Position numbers and translations under genes: made by a program. A stretch of 64,000 nucleotides of DNA from Pedobacter steynii (GTDB lineage Bacteria; Bacteroidota; Bacteroidia; Sphingobacteriales; Sphingobacteriaceae). Under the pieces are notes generated by a model. It saw only the letters and a list, made by a program, of their open reading frames with translations, was not told the origin of the DNA and searched no databases. Positions within the stretch are counted from its first letter, which is position 1; the number at the start of each line of letters is the position of its first letter. Below, one piece after another: positions 53,023 to 62,352 of this stretch. The stretch is taken from assembly GCF_900103665.1 (NCBI RefSeq), contig NZ_FNGY01000012.1:1-64000 (forward strand). The letters are read 5' to 3'.

Positions 53023-54468
53023 ATGAAAGCTTTCTTTAGTTTGCTCATTTGTGGTATGGCCCTTTCCGCGCAGTCGCAAGATAATTTTACTCCCGTTTTT
53101 GAGAAAATCAGCAAAGAGGTACAGGCCAATTCCAATGCTTATGGAAACTTAAAGTTTGCCACAGAAAATATCGGACATCGTCTGACAGGTTCCGCCAACG
53201 GTGCCAAAGCCGAAGAATATGCTTTCCATCTTTTGAAATCCTATGGTTATGACGTAAAATACCAGCCCTTTGAAGTAGAAAGCTGGAGTCGTCTGACCAA
53301 TGAAACTAAAATAGGGGATGCTGAAAATGAATTGAAAAAGATCAGTTCCGTGACCTTAGCCCATTCGCCGGTTAAAGCAACTGTTATTGGCGAAATGGTA
53401 GACCTTGGAAATGGACTGGAAGAGGATTATCAGAAAGATGGAGGTCAGGTAAAAGGGAAAATTGCATTGGTTTACCTGGGTGTTTTACCAGGCTCTCCGG
53501 CAAATACACCCTCATTACACCGTTCTGAAAAAGCAGCCATAGCCACCAAATACGGTGCAAGCGGAATCATCATCATCAATGGTGTTAAAGGTGGCGTATT
53601 ACTTACCGGTACGGCCTCTGTAACCGGAAAGCTGATCCCTATTCCGGCAGTTTGCATCGGATTGGAAAATGGAATGCGCCTGAAAGAAGCTTTAAAAACG
53701 AAAAAGCAATTCGCCAGTTTAAACATGACCAATTTTTCGGGAATGATCAAAGCCCGAAATGTGATAGCAACGATTAAAGGAAAAACACATCCGGAAGAAA
53801 AGATTGTGGTAGGTGGACATTTGGATAGCTGGGACCTGGCTACCGGTGCGATAGACAATGGAATAGGATCTTTTGCCATTATGGATATGGCACGTACTTT
53901 TAAAAAGTTGAACCTAAGCACAGACCGTACCTTGGAATTCATCCTGTTTATGGGCGAAGAACAAGGTTTGCTGGGTTCTAAAGCCTATGTGGATGCTGCA
54001 AAAAAGGAAAATACATTGAAACAGCTGCGGTTCATGTTGAATTATGATATGACCAATGATCCTAAAGGATTTTCTACCAGCAGAAAAGAAATGAAAACTT
54101 TGTTTACCGAATGGGGCGGGCAGATCAGTAAACTCGATACTGGTTTTAAGAATGTTTTTTATTCCGGTGCGGGATTGCATAGTGACCATCAGCCCTTCCT
54201 ATTGCAAGGTGTGCCAACGGGTGGTGGTGCAGGAGGTAAATTACCTAATAATTCCGGCCCTTATTACCATTCTGATGGAGATGTGTTTAAACTGGTAGAC
54301 GAACAAGGTTTGAAAAATACCGTAAGATACAGTGCCATGCTGGCTTATGCACTTGCCAATACGCCGACCATCCCTGTTGTTAAACAAACAGAGGAAGCCT
54401 TGAAAGTCTTCCTTCAGGATAATGAACTGGAAGTTCCGTTAAGGATTGCCGGCGAATGGCGATGGTAG
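53023..54468 (+). CDS. Exported M28 family peptidase with PA domain
   Basis: 481 residues. Signal peptide MKAFFSLLICGMALSAQSQ. The PA insert (about 125-215, KGKIALVYLG, AAIATKYGASGIIIIN) precedes the zinc aminopeptidase core: VVGGHLDSWDLATGAIDNGIG, FMGEEQGLLGSKAYV, LNYDMTNDPKG and GGGAGGKLPNNSGPYYHSDGD. It probably trims peptides in the periplasm. The last 30 bp overlap the convergent xrtN gene. Confidence 0.92.
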   Translation: MKAFFSLLICGMALSAQSQDNFTPVFEKISKEVQANSNAYGNLKFATENIGHRLTGSANGAKAEEYAFHLLKSYGYDVKYQPFEVESWSRLTNETKIGDAENELKKISSVTLAHSPVKATVIGEMVDLGNGLEEDYQKDGGQVKGKIALVYLGVLPGSPANTPSLHRSEKAAIATKYGASGIIIINGVKGGVLLTGTASVTGKLIPIPAVCIGLENGMRLKEALKTKKQFASLNMTNFSGMIKARNVIATIKGKTHPEEKIVVGGHLDSWDLATGAIDNGIGSFAIMDMARTFKKLNLSTDRTLEFILFMGEEQGLLGSKAYVDAAKKENTLKQLRFMLNYDMTNDPKGFSTSRKEMKTLFTEWGGQISKLDTGFKNVFYSGAGLHSDHQPFLLQGVPTGGGAGGKLPNNSGPYYHSDGDVFKLVDEQGLKNTVRYSAMLAYALANTPTIPVVKQTEEALKVFLQDNELEVPLRIAGEWRW

Positions 54469-55776
54469 GAGTGCCGCAGTAATTCTTTTAAGGTCTTCGC
54501 TTTTGCTGGCATTTACGTTAACAAGGTAAAAATCCTGATCTCCCCCGGCTGCGTTCCACCTCCATTGGAGCTGGTCAATGGTTTTCATTTTCCCATTGTC
54601 AAACCACCAGGAGGCATAGATTTTATCTTTCCCTTTTACCAGGGTGCCGGTATAAATTTCCGTTCCGTTGATCATTTCTTTTTTTATCAATTGAAACTCA
54701 TAACCGCTTCCGGTCCAGCAGATCGTGGGATTGTGTTCCGGAGCATAGAAAGAAGTAGGCTTCATATAGATCAATGCTTCTTTATTCTCAAACTTTAATA
54801 CGTTGTTTTGAAGAAGGGTTTTCTGATATCCTTTCAATGCGATGTGCTTGCTGTTGTTGTGTGCTGCAGGTACATTCTCAGCCGAATTGAAGGAGAGAAA
54901 AATGACAATGCCAAAAAAGGCAAAGTGTAGAACAGGATGTTTAAATAGGCGTTCTGTTGCTGCGGATGTGTTTTCTTTTTCCGGATATATTTTACCAAAG
55001 CGCCGTACAAAAGGACCACTGAATGCAATCAAAGGTAAAATGACGTAAAAGATCAGGGTACACATCCCAACGAGGTCATGCATTGCTGTTCCAGGCATGA
55101 TCTTGAAAATGACAATCATCATGATCCTGAAAAAGTTGGAAACAATGTTGAGCAGGAATGTCAGGATCAGCATCGCCAGCAGGCTATAAAAAGAAAGAGA
55201 TTTTTCGTTCTTCTTCTGATGATAGCTAAGGATAAAGAGACAGATCAGCAAAGAGATACTGAGCATATTTAATCCGGCACAGGCCTGATCAATATAAAAA
55301 TCGTAACCATCAATGGTAATGATGTTTCCCGCTGCCCTGGCAGGTATCCCCGCCAGGGTTATGGTTTCAGCGACGTTGTTACTTAGCCATAACCGAAGCG
55401 GGAAACTGAGCGTGTCGCTAAAGAATTTAAAAAGTGGGGACAACAGAACCAGGACGAAGAAAAAGTTCAGGCTGATCTTCCCCATGAAGTTTTCAAATAG
55501 CAACAATATGGTAAATACCAAGGTAAAGAACAGGGTGGATTTTGCCGGGATAAAAATGGCAAGCAAAGTAAAAAGCAAAGCAGGGATCAGAAAGCGCAAA
55601 GACCGGCTTCCGCTTTCTATACGGCATACATAGGGAATAATGGCCATTCCGATGTATAAAGTGATGTCCCGGATCAGGTATACCGAAAGCAACCTAAAGG
55701 AGATCAATGCATAGCAAAAACACAAGATGACTGGCAAAAGAACCGTCAGCGGCTTTCTTAATCCTGCTATTTCCAT
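54439..55776 (-). CDS. xrtN: Exosortase XrtN with C-terminal EpsI-like domain
   Basis: 445 residues, with about eight membrane helices in 1-270. The exosortase catalytic triad is visible: C166 in DQACAGLNM, R217 in NFFRIMMIV and H233 in AMHDLVGM. A periplasmic domain (about 310-440, HNPTICWTGSGYEF, KIYASWWFDNG) resembles EpsI. Exosortases process substrates with PEP-type C-terminal tails. The upstream gene, overlapping by 10 bp, ends in such a tail and is the obvious substrate. The N assignment follows my memory of the Bacteroidota XrtN/VIT pairing. Confidence 0.88.
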   Translation of the reverse strand: MEIAGLRKPLTVLLPVILCFCYALISFRLLSVYLIRDITLYIGMAIIPYVCRIESGSRSLRFLIPALLFTLLAIFIPAKSTLFFTLVFTILLLFENFMGKISLNFFFVLVLLSPLFKFFSDTLSFPLRLWLSNNVAETITLAGIPARAAGNIITIDGYDFYIDQACAGLNMLSISLLICLFILSYHQKKNEKSLSFYSLLAMLILTFLLNIVSNFFRIMMIVIFKIMPGTAMHDLVGMCTLIFYVILPLIAFSGPFVRRFGKIYPEKENTSAATERLFKHPVLHFAFFGIVIFLSFNSAENVPAAHNNSKHIALKGYQKTLLQNNVLKFENKEALIYMKPTSFYAPEHNPTICWTGSGYEFQLIKKEMINGTEIYTGTLVKGKDKIYASWWFDNGKMKTIDQLQWRWNAAGGDQDFYLVNVNASKSEDLKRITAALLPSPFAGNP

Positions 55777-58283
55777 AATTGGCTAAATCTGTTAAAATGT
55801 CCCGACTGGTAACTGAAATAAATGATGACGGTTGCGCACAGCATGATGAGCATCCATTCATGTGGTTCGGGAGCGGCACCGGAAGATTGAATAGATGCAT
55901 TTTTTAGGCTGTCCTTGCTCTCTTCTATCCCAAAGCGATCATAGTCCTTCTGACTTTCTAAAATGATCATACTGGACACGGGTGAAACAATAAAGGCCTG
56001 GTCTGCTGCGGTGATCAGATCTTCCTGAACGTAATCTTTCTCAAAATAAGTGGGCCCTACTTTTTTAAGAATATCATTGTAGGCAAACAAACGAAGTAAA
56101 TGATCAGGGGCATTTGTATTTACGCTGCCTTTTATCTTTTCTACTTTCATTTCTGCATTGGGAATCATCAGGGAGTTTTCCTCCACATGGAAGGTTTTAA
56201 ATTGATTTGTCCGCAGCTGGGCAAGGAGCTCGTCCAGATCCCCTTCATTATAGCTGAAGAGGCCAAACTCCTTTAATGTTTTCAGGTAAGGACTACTTTG
56301 TCCGCCCAATTGATATAAATGAAATGGTTTGGCCCTGGCAAAAAACGTACTTGTCTTTTTTTGGAATTTACTGTTTTCCAGGTCTCTGAGGTTGGGTTCA
56401 TTTCCACTGCTTTTACTAATGACCAGGGCGTTTTCCGGATCCGGGATTTCATAGAATGGGAACAGACTAAAGTTCAGGTCGCTAAAGTCGCGGTAAACTG
56501 AACTTAAATTCTCTGCAGTTACTTTGATCAGTTTCTCCTTAACAACATATACGTTTTGCTGACTGATCTGTGGCCATAGGGTTCTTAGCTCCTGTTCAGA
56601 CCAGGAACGATTGAGGTCCAGGTAAATGGCTGTTGGTTTGAATGCCGCAGGGATAGCCTTGGCTTCTTTCAGTTGATAGCTGTTACCTCCAAATGAAAAG
56701 AGCTGGGGAGACAATTCGGTTTTGCCGAGACTCAATGTCCATTTGTCTTTGTACTGGCGATCTGCCGTATATTTTCCATTTTTCTGAAGCTTGATGTCGG
56801 TTTCAAGTTGTTTTGGAGGGTTGGAGAAATCCAGTTGAATGCTTTCTTCTGCACTTTTCGCGGTAGGACCATCAAACCAGATGTTTTCATAAATGAGCTG
56901 ATTGTTCTCTTTTTTCAAAGGACTCGTGATGCCGATCTTAAATTTCCTGTTTTCTTCGTTGGTACATGGAAAAACACGAACACTTACTGTATTGCCTTCC
57001 TGCCAGTGAACTACAGAAGGATCGCGGGATTCGACTCCGACAATTGTTTTGTAAGCAGAGTCCGCTTTCCCTTTTGTGGTGAGGCGTGCCTTTTCTTCAA
57101 TACCATTGATCCATAAAGAAAGCGAGCTGACCACGGATCCTTCCGGAAGGTGAAAGGTATAGATGGCTTCCTGGTTCGTGACCCATCGTCTTTGGCTATT
57201 ATTGTGAATGCTCAATGTTTTCTCTGTATAAGCCATCCGGTATTCCGGATACATTTTGATATTGGTAGTTACACTTTGTGTTTCCAGGTCATCGCCAGAC
57301 CAAAGTCTTTCCTCAGCGAGGTGTCTGGAATCATAAATAGATTTGAGGATCTTAATCCGGTCTTCGTCACTGAGGTTCGGTTTGCCCGACCACAGACTGG
57401 CGAAGACAATCAGAGGATCATGCTTTTTAGGCTCTGCAAAAGAAGACTTTACATCTCCCCAAAACCAATTTGTGTCTTCATCCGGAGTGGTGTATACCAG
57501 ATCAGCCTTCATGTATTTTTCCGTAATCAGTGATTTTGGAAGTTGAGCTGCAATGACTGCCCATTCAGGAAGCGGACTTTCATTTAGTGAATTGTGATTT
57601 TGAGATAGACTGACACTTTTATTCAATTGGCTCCATTCAAAGGTAAACCAGGCTATGATGAATACCGGAATCAGAAAACCGGCTGCGATGGTGTATTTAA
57701 GCGCAGGAATTCTTTTAACGGATATCACCAGAAATGCAAGGGTAACGATGGAAAGAAAGAGCGGGATATAAGAGTGAATAGATAAACCCAGGAATATGGC
57801 TGCTAAAGCACTAAGGGCATAGTATGGAATTAGATAGATGGCATAGTAGATGAACAGAAAGGTTGATGCAGCCAGTATGAACGTGAGCAGGTGTTTAACC
57901 ACCAGGCCGAAGGCCTCTTGTATGGTACTCAATACCAGGGCTACGCATGCGATACAAATGTATACGGAGAGCCAGGTGCTGGAACTGTTAAAAATGTTCA
58001 TGAATCTGTTCAGAGAGAAGGCACTGATGAACCAGAGGACAAGTACAAGAGCGGTGTATTCTATTTTGACCTGACTCGCTTTTCTTTTGTACAAGAAAAT
58101 GGTTTTGTATAAAAGCAGTAAGGTAAAGATGGCCGAGAACCCGTAACAAAGGATAAATAGCAAAAATGCGGCGTCTTCTTTGGAAGAACTGGAAATCACA
58201 AATACTGTTGTCGAAATAAGAATAGAGACAATTCCGCTCAGGCGGAATTTGTCTTCTAAAAGGATGGATCTTAATCGTTTCAT
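55767..58283 (-). CDS. XrtN-system VIT domain protein with PEP-type sorting tail
   Basis: 838 residues. The N-terminal 215 residues contain about six or seven membrane helices. A soluble part follows with a VIT-like domain (about 350-470: EAIYTFHLPEGSVVSSLSLWINGIEEKARLTTKGKA, NTVSVRVFPCTNEENRKFKIGI) and further beta segments. The tail (800-838) has P805-E806-P807, a hydrophobic helix and a final cluster with N-R-F and K, the layout of PEP-CTERM sorting signals. It lies between creD (4 nt) and xrtN (10-bp overlap). Function is unknown beyond being the likely exosortase substrate. Confidence 0.88.
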   Translation of the reverse strand: MKRLRSILLEDKFRLSGIVSILISTTVFVISSSSKEDAAFLLFILCYGFSAIFTLLLLYKTIFLYKRKASQVKIEYTALVLVLWFISAFSLNRFMNIFNSSSTWLSVYICIACVALVLSTIQEAFGLVVKHLLTFILAASTFLFIYYAIYLIPYYALSALAAIFLGLSIHSYIPLFLSIVTLAFLVISVKRIPALKYTIAAGFLIPVFIIAWFTFEWSQLNKSVSLSQNHNSLNESPLPEWAVIAAQLPKSLITEKYMKADLVYTTPDEDTNWFWGDVKSSFAEPKKHDPLIVFASLWSGKPNLSDEDRIKILKSIYDSRHLAEERLWSGDDLETQSVTTNIKMYPEYRMAYTEKTLSIHNNSQRRWVTNQEAIYTFHLPEGSVVSSLSLWINGIEEKARLTTKGKADSAYKTIVGVESRDPSVVHWQEGNTVSVRVFPCTNEENRKFKIGITSPLKKENNQLIYENIWFDGPTAKSAEESIQLDFSNPPKQLETDIKLQKNGKYTADRQYKDKWTLSLGKTELSPQLFSFGGNSYQLKEAKAIPAAFKPTAIYLDLNRSWSEQELRTLWPQISQQNVYVVKEKLIKVTAENLSSVYRDFSDLNFSLFPFYEIPDPENALVISKSSGNEPNLRDLENSKFQKKTSTFFARAKPFHLYQLGGQSSPYLKTLKEFGLFSYNEGDLDELLAQLRTNQFKTFHVEENSLMIPNAEMKVEKIKGSVNTNAPDHLLRLFAYNDILKKVGPTYFEKDYVQEDLITAADQAFIVSPVSSMIILESQKDYDRFGIEESKDSLKNASIQSSGAAPEPHEWMLIMLCATVIIYFSYQSGHFNRFSQLWK

Positions 58284-58287
58284 TGAC

Positions 58288-59655
58288 TTAAGCGATTGCA
58301 GGTTGATTTTTATTCCAGTTGATTTTAACAGAGAAATACATCAGACAGGCAACGGTGATAAATAAACCGATACTTCCGAAAAGGAGGGCCATATCCTGCA
58401 ATTGAATGATCACATAAATGAAACTATAAAATATGCTGAGGATAATGGCGAATACAAGTGCTGCTTTCCTGTTTCTCAAAAATGTTCCGATAAACACGCT
58501 CACCAGGATAATGGTAGCTATGGAAGCAATTAAGTAGGCCAGTGCAAAACCAATCTGTTCTGTGAAAGACAACAACAGACTATAGTAGATGATCATTGCT
58601 GCGCCGATCAGGACATACTGAAGCAGGTTGACTTTTATTTTATTGAGCAGTTCAATAAAGAAAAGAGAGATAAAGCTCAATAAAATGATCAGCACAGAAT
58701 ATTTCGCCGAACGCGTAGTTTTCTGGTACTGATCCACAGGAAGCAGAAATTTGACACCGAAAGTAGCTTTAGCTTTATTCTGCTCGTTCAGTGCATCATT
58801 GCTGCCCAGCCATTGCTGCGGGAAAGGTCGGTTGAAATTGGACATTTTCCAATTGCTGCTAAATTGTTTATCAGTGATTGATCTCGTTTCGGGTAGGTAG
58901 TTGCCGGTAAAGCTCGGATTGTTCCAACTTCCTGTTACGCTCACAGAAGTATTTTTCCCCAGGTGGAGGAAATCTAATTCTCCGCTTCCGCGAAGGTCGA
59001 TGTCGTAATTAAAACGGATGGCAGTACTTTTAGCATTACTAAGGTTGGCATGTACCGCGAGACTATTGTTGAACAGGTTTTCCGGGGAGAAATCAGGTTC
59101 TGCGGTATAGGCCAGGTCCTCAAGTTTTATAATTGGGTTATTCTTTAAGCCCTTTAGATCACTTAATCCGGCAATCACTTTGACCTTATCCCATAAGATG
59201 AGGTCTGGATTAATGCCTGATTTTTTCAATTCCAGTTCGCTGAAGCGGCCTTGAATTTTCAGTTTTGTGTTATAGACGACGGCATCAAAAATACCACGGT
59301 GGAGAATTTCTGGAGTTACCTGGCTTTGGATGTTGAGGTCTTCGGGTAAGATATATACTACGGAAAGGCCGTCTTTTAAGCTCGTTTTGCCTGCCGCATC
59401 TATCACCTTCACAAAGGTTTTGTAGGGCAGCTGCATCACAGGACTTTCTATCAGTTGTTTTCCCGACCATTTTTCTGCAATTTCTGTGATCGCTTCGTTC
59501 TGGCGTTGTTCACGCTCTGTGATCAGCGACTGAATCCAGGAAGAGGGCAGGAGCAGCAATACCGTAAGCATACCAATTAAGAAGAGCTTGGCACCTACAG
59601 ATTCCTGTAGTTGAGCGAAGATTGATTTTTGTGGGGGCAATTGAAATGGTTCCAT
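58288..59655 (-). CDS. creD: CreD family inner-membrane protein
   Basis: 455 residues. CreD features: an N-terminal helix with GAKLFLIGMLTVLLLLPSSWIQSLITEREQRQNEAITEIAEKWSGKQLIESPVMQLPY, a large periplasmic domain (about 75-320, including FNRPFPQQWLG), and about five C-terminal helices (325-445). In E. coli CreD is controlled by CreBC and affects envelope integrity. Here no two-component system is present; a palindromic operator lies 18 bp before the start. Confidence 0.92.
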   Translation of the reverse strand: MEPFQLPPQKSIFAQLQESVGAKLFLIGMLTVLLLLPSSWIQSLITEREQRQNEAITEIAEKWSGKQLIESPVMQLPYKTFVKVIDAAGKTSLKDGLSVVYILPEDLNIQSQVTPEILHRGIFDAVVYNTKLKIQGRFSELELKKSGINPDLILWDKVKVIAGLSDLKGLKNNPIIKLEDLAYTAEPDFSPENLFNNSLAVHANLSNAKSTAIRFNYDIDLRGSGELDFLHLGKNTSVSVTGSWNNPSFTGNYLPETRSITDKQFSSNWKMSNFNRPFPQQWLGSNDALNEQNKAKATFGVKFLLPVDQYQKTTRSAKYSVLIILLSFISLFFIELLNKIKVNLLQYVLIGAAMIIYYSLLLSFTEQIGFALAYLIASIATIILVSVFIGTFLRNRKAALVFAIILSIFYSFIYVIIQLQDMALLFGSIGLFITVACLMYFSVKINWNKNQPAIA

Positions 59656-59672
59656 GGTTTGATGTTTAAAAG

Positions 59673-59691
59673 TACTTTGTATTTCAAAGTA
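59673..59691. promoter_or_regulatory. Palindromic operator before creD
   Basis: TACTTTG-N5-CAAAGTA, a perfect 7-5-7 repeat located 18 bp before the creD ATG. The same arms and spacing occur at 60632-60650 before the regulator operon. Each arm resembles a TAnnTTTG promoter box, so binding would block RNA polymerase. Confidence 0.8.
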
Positions 59692-59706
59692 GTTGGATAA
59701 AAAAAA

Positions 59707-60009
59707 TTAACGTTTCTGTTGTTTAATTAAATTTTCAAGGGATTGCAGATGTTTCAGAAAGGCGGCTCTCCCTTTTTCAGAGGCTGCATAACTGGTATTG
59801 GGTTTTCTGCCCAGGAAGGACTTATAAATGATGATATATTCTTCTTTCTCCAGTGCCTTCAGATGGGATGCCAGGTTGCCATCGGTTACCTCCAGTAATT
59901 CCTTCAGGGAATTAAAGTCGTAATTCTCATTGGCTACCAGAATGCTCATGACCTGCAGGCGTATCCTGTTCTCAAAGGCTTTATCGAAATGTTCTAATGC
60001 TGATCTCAC
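59707..60009 (-). CDS. Winged-helix transcriptional regulator (MarR/ArsR-like)
   Basis: 100 residues, GTG start in a 4-bp GTGA overlap with the previous stop. The fold is clear: RLQVMSILVANENYDFNSLKELLEVTDGNLASHLKALEKEEYIIIYKSFLGRKPNTSYAASEKGRAAFLKHLQSLENL, with the recognition helix near GNLASHLKALE and a wing at FLGRKPNTSY. No sensor domain is present. It is the likely ligand of the two identical palindromes. Confidence 0.9.
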   Translation of the reverse strand: MRSALEHFDKAFENRIRLQVMSILVANENYDFNSLKELLEVTDGNLASHLKALEKEEYIIIYKSFLGRKPNTSYAASEKGRAAFLKHLQSLENLIKQQKR

Positions 60010-60626
60010 CTGTCGTATTTAAAATGCATGATAGAACCGTAAATGATGTGTAGTACACCGAAGCCCATGGACCAGAAAATAAGGCCATATCCAGGGAGTA
60101 AGGTCGCAAATAAGCCAAGAATGATTTCGAGGATACCCAGCCACTTTACGTCTTCAAAAGTATAATGACTTGCGGCAACCAGGGCCAGGCCATAAAATAT
60201 TAAACTAGCCGGGGCAACAACGCCGTAATAACTTCTCGCAATTAAAATCAGGATAAACAGACCTCCGGTAAGTAAAGGAATGGCCATGTTGACCATCAGC
60301 TTTCTGCTGCTTGGGTTCCATACATTCTGATTTTTCTTTGCTGCTTTCCTTAGCGTCAATAGAATTCCTGTTCCTAAGGACAGAATCAATACGATCAGGG
60401 CAATAAAAAATAATTTCCAAAGTACCTGTTGATCACTGATATAATAGTCTCTGTATTGCAAACCACCATAAGGACCGTAGACAAGATAGTAAGCATAACC
60501 TGCACCAATCAGTGCATAAACTCCAGCCATGATTCCTGACAATCCACTCAAGGATATGAATTTGGCAGAACGTTCCATCAGGTTCCTGATAGAATTGAGT
60601 TCGGTATAAATTTCTTTCTCTTCCAT
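60006..60626 (-). CDS. Membrane protein encoded with the CreD regulator
   Basis: 206 residues from the ATG at 60626; the longer frame to 60674 would run through the operator. A short cytoplasmic helix (EIYTELNSIRNLMERSAKFISLSGLSG) is followed by about six membrane helices. No known enzymatic motif. It is translationally coupled to the regulator, so it may sense or transmit an envelope signal, which is inference. Confidence 0.8.
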   Translation of the reverse strand: MEEKEIYTELNSIRNLMERSAKFISLSGLSGIMAGVYALIGAGYAYYLVYGPYGGLQYRDYYISDQQVLWKLFFIALIVLILSLGTGILLTLRKAAKKNQNVWNPSSRKLMVNMAIPLLTGGLFILILIARSYYGVVAPASLIFYGLALVAASHYTFEDVKWLGILEIILGLFATLLPGYGLIFWSMGFGVLHIIYGSIMHFKYDR

Positions 60627-60631
60627 AAAAG

Positions 60632-60650
60632 TACTTTGTGTTGCAAAGTA
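60632..60650. promoter_or_regulatory. Palindromic operator before the membrane protein-regulator operon
   Basis: TACTTTG-N5-CAAAGTA with the same arms and spacer length as at 59673-59691. It ends 5 nt before the ATG at 60626, implying a very short mRNA leader and direct autoregulation. Confidence 0.8.
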
Positions 60651-60715
60651 AAGTATTAAAAATTGAACTTGCAATAGTGTATTGCAAATTCAATAAAAAA
60701 AAGGGGAGGGTTGTA

Positions 60716-61357
60716 TTAAGCGTTTTTCACCAGAATGCTCTCCAATACATTAGCGACATCGTCACATTTGTCTGTGGCCATTTCCAGCGTTTGAAGGATT
60801 TCTTTTTGTTTTATGAGTTCAATGGCATTCGTTTCCGACTCGAATAAGCCTGCCAGTGCATGATTACAGAGCGAGTCTGCCTTGCTTTCGCCTTTGTAAA
60901 TCCTCAGACATACATCACTGATGAGTCCGGTGTTTTTAAAAGTTTTGAGCTCTTTAAGTGCGATTTCCAGGTCTTTACACATTTCGATCAGGAGCTGGGC
61001 CATTTTGATCATGGGCTTGTTGAGGTCAACTACATGGTATAGATCAATGTTAATGGCTGCGGTATGCATGTGATCGGCAATATCGTATAAGGAGCTGATC
61101 AGGGAATGAATGTCTTCTCTGCTAAATGGTGTGATGAGACTGGTGCTGAGTTTCAGGAAAACCCTGGTCCGGATGAGTTCACCGATATGCTCCATGCGCT
61201 CAATTTCCTTGATGTATATTTTTCGTTTTTCTATATCGGTCGTACTCAAAGTAAGCAGGAGTGCTTCTGATATACTGACTAGATTTCCTCCACATTCTTC
61301 GAAGAGTGGTTGGAATTTTTTATCCTTAGGGCTAAAGACTTTGAAAAAGCTGTTCAT
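60716..61357 (-). CDS. DUF47/PhoU-like protein
   Basis: 213 residues from the ATG at 61357 (an earlier ATG at 61378 is possible). Helical throughout, with FKVFSPKDKKFQPLFEECGGNLVSISEALL and EMATDKCDDVANVLESILVK, typical of the DUF47 family. These proteins normally accompany a PiT phosphate transporter, which is not adjacent here. The gene follows the DeoR gene by about 75 nt on the same strand. Confidence 0.85.
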   Translation of the reverse strand: MNSFFKVFSPKDKKFQPLFEECGGNLVSISEALLLTLSTTDIEKRKIYIKEIERMEHIGELIRTRVFLKLSTSLITPFSREDIHSLISSLYDIADHMHTAAINIDLYHVVDLNKPMIKMAQLLIEMCKDLEIALKELKTFKNTGLISDVCLRIYKGESKADSLCNHALAGLFESETNAIELIKQKEILQTLEMATDKCDDVANVLESILVKNA

Positions 61358-61431
61358 ATTACGGATGATATAACTCAAAAATATCGATCGTAATATTAAC
61401 CCAGGATGAAGTTTTTGCTATCTGATGGCTA

Positions 61432-62196
61432 TCAAATGATGGATACCTTTATCCCCATACTCTCCAGATTTTTTACCGTTTGCGGAGAAATACCGCTATC
61501 GGTAATGATATGGTCTACTTCATCGATGCCGCAAATTTTACCAAATCCTCTTTTTCCGAATTTCGTAGAATCGGCGAGGACGATTATTTTTTGCGAAGAA
61601 TCGATCATCTGGCGGTTGAGGTGTGCCTCAAAAGCATTGGTGGTGGTTAAGCCGAACTCAAGGTCTATGCCATCTACCCCGAGAAAAAGCTTACTGCAAA
61701 AAACATTACCCAGGATATTATCGGAATAGGGGCCGGTTACGGAGGAAGAGCTTTTTCTAAGTAATCCCCCCAACTGAATCACTTCAATATTGCTATGGTG
61801 AACGAGTTCCAGAGCTACATTTAATGCGGAAGTGATGACGGTAAGGTTGCCTTTGGGCCTGATACACCTGGCTAGTGCCAGCACAGTTGTACCTGATGCA
61901 ATGATGATGGAGTCGTTATCTTCGACCAGGTCTGCAGCAAGTGCACCAATTCTCATCTTTTCTGTAGATTGCAACTGCTCTTTTTCATTTACAGGCTTAT
62001 CTACAGTATATGGATTGTTTAGTGTTGCTCCTCCATGCGTTCTGAACAAAAGATTTTTATCTTCGAGTAGTTTCAGGTCTTTTCTGATCGTTACAGAGGA
62101 AACATCCAGTTCTTTACATAAAGCCTGAACATCTACTGATCCGTCAGTCTGAATTTTATTAAGAATATATTGGTGTCTTTCTGCTATATTGATCAT
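61432..62196 (-). CDS. DeoR/GlpR family transcriptional regulator
   Basis: 254 residues. The N-terminal DeoR helix-turn-helix (RHQYILNKIQTDGSVDVQALCKELDVSSVTIRKDLKLLEDKNLLFRTHGGA) is followed by the sugar-phosphate sensor domain (about 75-235: LVEDNDSIIIASGTTVLALARCI, VITSALNVALELVHH, VIQLGGLLRKSSSSVTGP, ADSTKFGKRGFGKI). It is divergent from the GDPD gene, so control of glycerophosphodiester use is plausible. Confidence 0.93.
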   Translation of the reverse strand: MINIAERHQYILNKIQTDGSVDVQALCKELDVSSVTIRKDLKLLEDKNLLFRTHGGATLNNPYTVDKPVNEKEQLQSTEKMRIGALAADLVEDNDSIIIASGTTVLALARCIRPKGNLTVITSALNVALELVHHSNIEVIQLGGLLRKSSSSVTGPYSDNILGNVFCSKLFLGVDGIDLEFGLTTTNAFEAHLNRQMIDSSQKIIVLADSTKFGKRGFGKICGIDEVDHIITDSGISPQTVKNLESMGIKVSII

Positions 62197-62307
62197 CGAA
62201 GGTCTTGATTGTGGTTCGGGTACCTGGTTTGAAATTAAAGATGCAACAAACTTAAGTGAAAAATAAATTATTCCATTTGTTTTTTAGTTTAACATATCTA
62301 TAATACC

Positions 62308-62320
62308 TCCTTAATAAGGA
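62308..62320. promoter_or_regulatory. Candidate operator between deoR and the GDPD gene
   Basis: TCCTTA-A-TAAGGA, a perfect 6-1-6 repeat 32 bp before the GDPD ATG in the 156-bp divergent region. Possible DeoR binding site. Confidence 0.4.
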
Positions 62321-62352
62321 AACCGGGACATTTGCCCTAAAATCATCAAAAC

